A stretch of DNA of 64,000 nucleotides. It comes from Cylicocyclus nassatus (Eukaryota > Nematoda > Chromadorea > Rhabditida > Strongylidae). Every line of letters starts with the position of its first letter. Positions within the stretch are counted from its first letter, which is position 1. The DNA is taken from the NCBI GenBank assembly GCA_958299035.1, contig CATQJL010000112.1:4324123-4388122 (forward strand), written 5' to 3'. Shown one piece after another: positions 58,437 through 64,000 of this stretch. The notes beneath the pieces are model-generated. The model saw nothing but the letters and a program-made list of their open reading frames with translations, was not told the DNA's origin and made no database searches. A program made the translations under genes and the position numbers.

Positions 58437-60531
58437 AAGCACAAGTGTTATAAAGCACAATAGTAATCATCATATGCACTCAAGAAGAGTCAAGAGTCTT
58501 CTATCAAAATGTGTGTGAGTCCTCAATCAACGATTTCGCTGCAATCAATTACAAAAAATTAAAGTTCTGAAGTTTTACTAGCCCCAGCACAGAATGACAC
58601 AAAGATATGTGAAGCTATTTTGGTGATAATTTTTGCTGACTTTGTATAGGAAAAATCATAACACTTTATCTAGCCATATAAAATCAAAATTTTATTCCCG
58701 TGACTGACCCTGCCCACACCCTATTACGAAATCTATAAGTGCAACAGAAATCAAACAAATGTGGATGTGTTATGTATAGTCCAGTATTGAATGGCTAATT
58801 TAGTGCTACTGCGGTGCCGACAACGCTTGCGCGACAAAAATAGCCAGACTCCTAAGGTCGCAAATGTTTATAGAATTCAGTGTAGCAGTTTTGTGTACAA
58901 AAAAAATTATGTAAGGGACTCCAGAATTCTCTTTTCCAGTGGACAACGAATGAAGTGAACTATGCTGATCAAATGGGGTGATACAAAGCGGAATGCAGAG
59001 CAACAACAGTAACGTGTATCCCAAAAAAAGCGACGTAAATATAACCAGCTTTAGGAAATTATCTAAAAGCTCATTAACGATAAATGTAAACAAGCTGTTC
59101 ACATAAATCCAAATCGTGAGCCACGTTTAGGACTTTCACAATTCAATTCAGTCACAATTTCGCTGAAAGAAATCAATCGCTACTTAGAAAGAACACTCGA
59201 TCGATGTGAGATTTAAGTTTGAGGATTTCTATATTGAGACTGAACAACAACGAGTGTAGATTTTTATCCTACACACAGCTATTACATATAAACCTCGAGA
59301 AATCACTGTCATAGCATAATTAGCAGATGGAAGTGTATACCTTAAGCCAAGCGTAGGTCTAACTTCACATGAGCAATGTCCAAAAGGCTTCCTTGCTTCA
59401 AAAATAATTTTTTGACGAAACGAAAGAGCTGATCAAAAGCTGGTACTTGTAATGAAACAAGACCGAGTCTCTCAAATCAGAACCGCCTAAGAATGCCAGA
59501 GCCAAAAAGTATGATAGGCAAAATGAAAAATGAACTACCTAATTTTGATTACCATTCAAACAGCTCCATTGTATGGTATTTTCGCACCAAATCCCAGCAA
59601 GAACTTAGCAATGTAACACCCAAAAAAGTCCGATTGAGTTCGTATATACAAATCGCCTTTTAACTCGAGATAAGACGCATAACGCGTTATAAAAAGCATT
59701 CACACCTAGAGAAGTTCTGCAAACAAAAATTATCTCTTCGCAAAGTACAAAAACGAAAAAAAAAGAACGAAGTCGTAAAAAAATTCCTGCATTTTCATAT
59801 TTTGGACTAAGCAAATTGGCAAAAGGATTCAGACCGAACCTCATACGTGAATTCGAATGATGAGAACACGTAGATAAAAGACTTTATGACTGATCTGTGT
59901 AACTGCACATATTGCATCTGTAATGTGTCATCTCTAACCGAACTCCGGAATTATGGATTTCGCTCCAACTCATAATATGGTGGTCATGACAGAGTGGTCA
60001 AAATCAGGACTTTCCCCAATTTTAAGGAAAAACTTGTTAAACCTCCATTTTATGCTTTTCGTACTCTCTCGCCATCACCCGTCACGCTTTACATTGGCAA
60101 GATTCCGCTTCCACATGAATCTAGGGGAGGATACACTCATACCGAGCCTCGCAAGGGCCATGGATAGGTGTACGCATAAGCTGGTGCATACGAAGGTGCA
60201 ATATTCTTTACGTACGGTATACACCCAACTTCCATCGGCTGCGAGATAACGTGCTCCAAACAAATACACTAACGGTGAGGATACGCGCGCGCTGCGTTCG
60301 CGGCGGCTCATTTAATACTGCTTCTGTGCCTTCGACAAGCAGCAGCCTTTAGTTTATATACTCACCAGCATATCTTCTACAAACGCCATACCCATAAAGA
60401 AATCTTACCGAAACTGAGTACCGTTTTTGTGCCAACAAGTCTCTTGTGGACTAATTTTCAATCACATCTCAGTTTCGATCAGTTCAAAGTAACCAAGCCG
60501 CTATCAAACAGAACGGGCACCTCTTCCATGA

Positions 60532-60678
60532 GGGTGGAGGACATTAGGTCGCCGAAAGAGGGCGGTCCCCGCGGTCATTTGCGACAAATACGCACCCTTG
60601 TACATACGCAGACATGCGTTACTGCAGGGAATCCGCGCGGGACTCTTCCAAATTCGGCGACCTAATGTCCTCCACCCC
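60532..60678. mobile_element. ATGTTGCCGAA-family palindrome, uninterrupted
   Basis: GGTGGAGGACATTAGGTCGC at the left and its inverse at the right. Internal CCGAA, GGCGGTCCCCGCGGTC, ATACGCA and CGCGGGACTC blocks match 57541-57836, with no insertion in the centre. Confidence 0.75.
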
Positions 60679-61229
60679 TTCCATGAACAGCACGCTTGCA
60701 AGATAACTCACCTAGGCCAGATCTAATAAGAAAAACCAATGTTGAAAGTTCAGAGTTCGAAAGCTAAGCAGCAACGATTTTTATCGTACGTCAATTTGCG
60801 ATCTATAGAACCTGTCTATACATCATAAACAGACGCCTCTCAAATGATGTGAACCTTGCGACTATCAGGACAATGATATGACTAACGGGCAGTCTTCCAG
60901 GGTACTCGTGCACCTTAGTGCAGTAAGAGGATAACAGATTATATCGTGACTGATAATTTATGGTGTGAAATACTGAGAGTTCATGATAACTTGGAACAAC
61001 TGGTGTTCAGGAATCCCAAAGACAAAGTTCAACACCGAGGTTTTTGACAGAGCACGAGATCAAGACCAATCTCACGAAATCAAAATTTAAACCAGGAGCG
61101 CGCAAATGACGTGTGGGTCTAGTTTCAAAGCCAGAAACTCAACCAAATCAGCCGCTCACCTCAAGTACGTTACATCCTTGCGCGAAATAACGGGTACGGG
61201 GGTTGTCATAGCGAATCTGACGCTAGCCC

Positions 61230-61790
61230 GCAGCAGCGAATGTCGAGTCAACAGCGAACACGCTATCGGCAACGAGCGCATCGACGGCGAAGTGTCGACG
61301 TGCACATGACAGCCGCGCGCGACGTGCTCCGCGGCCAATGCGCTGCTCGACGGCCACGAAATTCGAACTTTCCACGCGGTGATGTGCAGGTTCTGCGCGG
61401 AGAGCGCGAAGCGGGCCGTTCGAACCGAGGCGGGTTCGCGCCTCCGCCGGGGCCCCGTGCGGGCCGAGATCTCTCGCGTGCACTCTGCTTCTCTGGCCGG
61501 CAGCGACACTCTCCGCGAGCCGCGGCCTCTCTCGCCCCGTCATGCAAGGCCCCGGCCGCGTATCGAGCCCGTCGCCGACCGCATCGCCGGGGCTGACTGT
61601 GTCGTGTCGTTGCTCTTCTGAAGCCCGTCTGCCCCTGTTGGAGTAATAGCCGTCATCGCCGTCGCCGTCGAAGCCATTCCTTGCCTATTCATCCCTTTTC
61701 GCGCCTTTTCCGATCGCATTTCTAACAGTTTTTCGCTCTTTACAACCGGCTTCGTTTCCACTTCGACTGCCATTGTGAAGTTCATCATTC
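61230..61790. other. GC-rich, CpG-rich island with long open frames
   Basis: A sharp GC-rich block in AT-rich surroundings. On the minus strand one frame runs from ATG at 61786-61788 (peptides VEVETKPVVKSEKLLEMRSE, MNRQGMASTATAMT) to a TGA near 61540, and continues open in the same frame to a donor-like CTTGAG|GTGAGC at 61160. This could be a first exon and promoter of a minus-strand gene, but high GC opens all frames, so I do not call a CDS. The T-rich stretch 61800-64000 shows no gene. Confidence 0.35.
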
Positions 61791-64000
61791 GCTTGTGGAT
61801 GGCAACGGTAGTTTTATGATGAAAAACACCTTAATCCGGTGTGTCTGTCGCATTTCTAGTCTTCTCTTCCTAAGCGTGGTGGGTCGCTTCTATATGGTGA
61901 CATTTTTGATTTCTTATTTGATGACGCCATCGCATCTTGCGTTGAGTTCAGTTTGCTCTTTTTTCTTTTGTTCTTGATCGCAAAGACGAGAACAATGTAT
62001 CATCATTGATTATAACCGAAAACCATTACAAATTTCACCACTTTTTTCGCATTGCTCATTTTGTTTTGCGCTTTTCCGCCGCATCTGCACCGCTTTTCAT
62101 CTAACTTCGCAGTAATAAGCTCTAAAGTTTTATCTGCTTCCTAGAATGTTTTTGCTACGTTTTATGGTTTCCACATGCGCGAATGTCGCATACCTCTATG
62201 TGCTCGTTTGCGTTAGTATTTTTTCTTGCTAGCCGTTGTTATGCTGAGTGTGTTCTTTTATATGCTCCAATACTCTTTCCTTTATGGTCTTAGAATTTTT
62301 CATTCAAACAATTTTTTTATAACTTAAATCGATAGCCGCATTGAGCAAAGACACAGTTTTTATTTCTGTAGTCTGTCGAATCGAATTTTCGTTACAAACT
62401 GTAGTTTTGTTCAGCATTTTTCTTTGGATTTGATAAGTTCCAGATTTGATCGTCAATACTGGAGATAGTTTTTCTTTGATCCTGTGCATTATACTGCCCT
62501 GAGATGGTTTTTCTGTGCTATAATTTATCGATCAAAGTAATCCTCCATCAGAGGTTCTGTTTGCATGAGCTGTGTTGGAATTTTGCATGTGTCATAAAAA
62601 GTTGCTGGTATTGTTTTTTTGCTTTGAAATCAAAATTTTTGTATACTAGCGGATATCAAAAAGGTTCGGCCGGTTGTGTTGTGCATTTGCACAATTCTGA
62701 GCCAAAGTCGCCGTTCACTTTCTTCAGCGTTCTATCAAGCTTGATATTTCAACCTTTGTAACAACTATTGCCGTGTAGCTCTTCAACAAATAAATAAAAA
62801 ATCAATTGGGGTAAAATTGATAAAAGCATTCAAAATTCTTGAGGGAGTGGGAGTGATCTGCCGTAAACCACCTTGTCTAGAAACCGTAATGCGATAAGCA
62901 GCTTTCTTTTTCAAAGAGAGAATTATTTTGAAGTTATCTTTCATCATGGTTCGTTGAATTCAACTACAGTTAGATCATTGAATTGTTTGCGTCATTAAAA
63001 TGAAATGAAGTTCCAAAACTGTTGTTTACGAGTAAAGAAAAGGTCATTTTTTCGAGAGCAGTTCATTTCTAGGATTTAGTTCTTGTGAGCAGGTAGATGT
63101 TTTCCGCTTGTTAGATGTCATCATTTTTTATCATAAAAAGGGGAACTTTTTGATATGTGGCTGTTTACTCTCAGCTTCTCATAATCGATCATGTTCGGCA
63201 TCTCGACGCATAGTTACGAAAATTTTTGTTGTTGTTTTCGTGATCTTGATCGTCTGGAATAATTGAAGCCTGACAATAATAACTTCCTCCATTCGAATGG
63301 CTTTTGGTATAATAACGTCATGCAAGGAGAAGAACTCCAAATAAATCAGTACCGAATCTGTGAATTGTCGGTTTTTCTTCTTCTCTTGTGTCTATGTGCC
63401 TGTCTCTGATGCGTTAGACGGTGTGGGCGCCGTCATGTGGGGCTTGCTGAGAGGTTTTGATATTGATCTTAGCGTCGAGATTCCCTACGAATGATCTGTG
63501 ATCTGTTTGGTCGTTAGTATCTAGTTCATATCCAAATTGTATATTTTTTACTTACAGTTTGTTTATTTTTTTCAAAAAAAAAAAGAAATGGAATTGTATC
63601 TAGTTTCACACGTTTTCTGCACAAAGATCAATTTTCCATTGTTCAAGCTATTTTCTTAGTGTGACGATTTGTGCTTTTCTAACTTGTGATAAGGGTCGCG
63701 CTCCGTTTTGTGTACTCGTTCCTTGTTTACTGTACATTGATTTCTCACTTGTCAGAATAAGATCTGCAATGATCTTTCGCGCACTATCAGCTCCTTTTCA
63801 AATTTCAGTTGCAGCCACATCTTCGGCTGCTTTCTTTCTTATGAAAATTTTTGAGTAAACTATGCTCACCGTCATGATTACGCTTTTTTTAAAGTGTGGG
63901 TACCACGAAATAGCTTTTCGTATTATTTTTAGTGAGTACGACTGCGGCACGCTGGCTGAAACAGATCGGCCAATCTGCCCCTTCCATCCATAATTATTCC

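Noticed and set aside
58806..59102. Minus-strand 98-codon hydrophobic frame
   Set aside because: No ATG in frame (opens at GTG); hydrophobicity comes from A/T-rich sequence and no phase-consistent neighbouring exon was found.
59953..60249. 98-codon plus-strand frame beginning MDFAPTHNM
   Set aside because: Reads into a GC-rich repeat-like stretch, lacks splice or poly(A) context, and the opposite strand is equally open.
1..64000. CRISPR arrays, tRNA or rRNA genes
   Set aside because: No regularly spaced short repeats with unique spacers, no tRNA T-loop and acceptor-stem pattern, and no rRNA core sequence was found; the repeats are palindromic elements or coding repeats.

Overview
The window looks like nuclear DNA of a free-living or parasitic nematode. 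It is AT-rich, genes are split by short 45-70 nt introns with TTTCAG-type 3' splice sites, and one gene has a spliced-leader-like acceptor (TTTCAG) about 11 nt before its ATG. The recognisable proteins (an Olig/Beta3-class bHLH factor and an NAD(P)H-hydrate epimerase) are animal proteins. There is no operon, Shine-Dalgarno pattern or bacterial replicon feature. I cannot name the species. All exon joins are read by eye from splice sites and reading phase; none is backed by transcript data.

Layout. 1-7.2 kb: one uninterrupted reading frame of about 2,350 codons, made almost entirely of basic Lys/Ser/Thr-rich tandem repeats. 7.2-22.8 kb: a repeat-dense block of palindromic elements, dominated by a 4.9-kb foldback element that carries a separate 1.66-kb TA-flanked inverted-repeat element in one arm. 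It also holds several mariner-type non-autonomous elements and a decayed gene fragment at 12.8-13.2 kb. 22.8-23.8 kb: the 3' end of a non-LTR retrotransposon with an (AAAT)n tail. 24-32.8 kb: a complete five-exon gene for a secreted cysteine-containing protein, plus several small spliced candidates of low confidence. 33-46 kb: a long plus-strand gene (nine exons, 4.15-kb first intron) for a secreted glutamine/proline-rich protein ending in a glutaredoxin-like domain without the CxxC active site. 45.9-57 kb: minus-strand genes, namely a short basic ORF, a bHLH transcription factor and a seven-exon NAXE gene with element-filled introns. 57.5-64 kb: further nested palindromic elements, a GC-rich island at 61.2-61.8 kb and T-rich sequence with no gene I can support.

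The genes do not form an obvious pathway. The most distinctive content is (1) the giant higher-order-repeat protein, (2) the catalytically altered glutaredoxin fused to a secreted poly-Gln region, (3) the foldback element with a nested element, and (4) at least eight inverted-repeat families, several inserted into one another so that their relative ages can be read.
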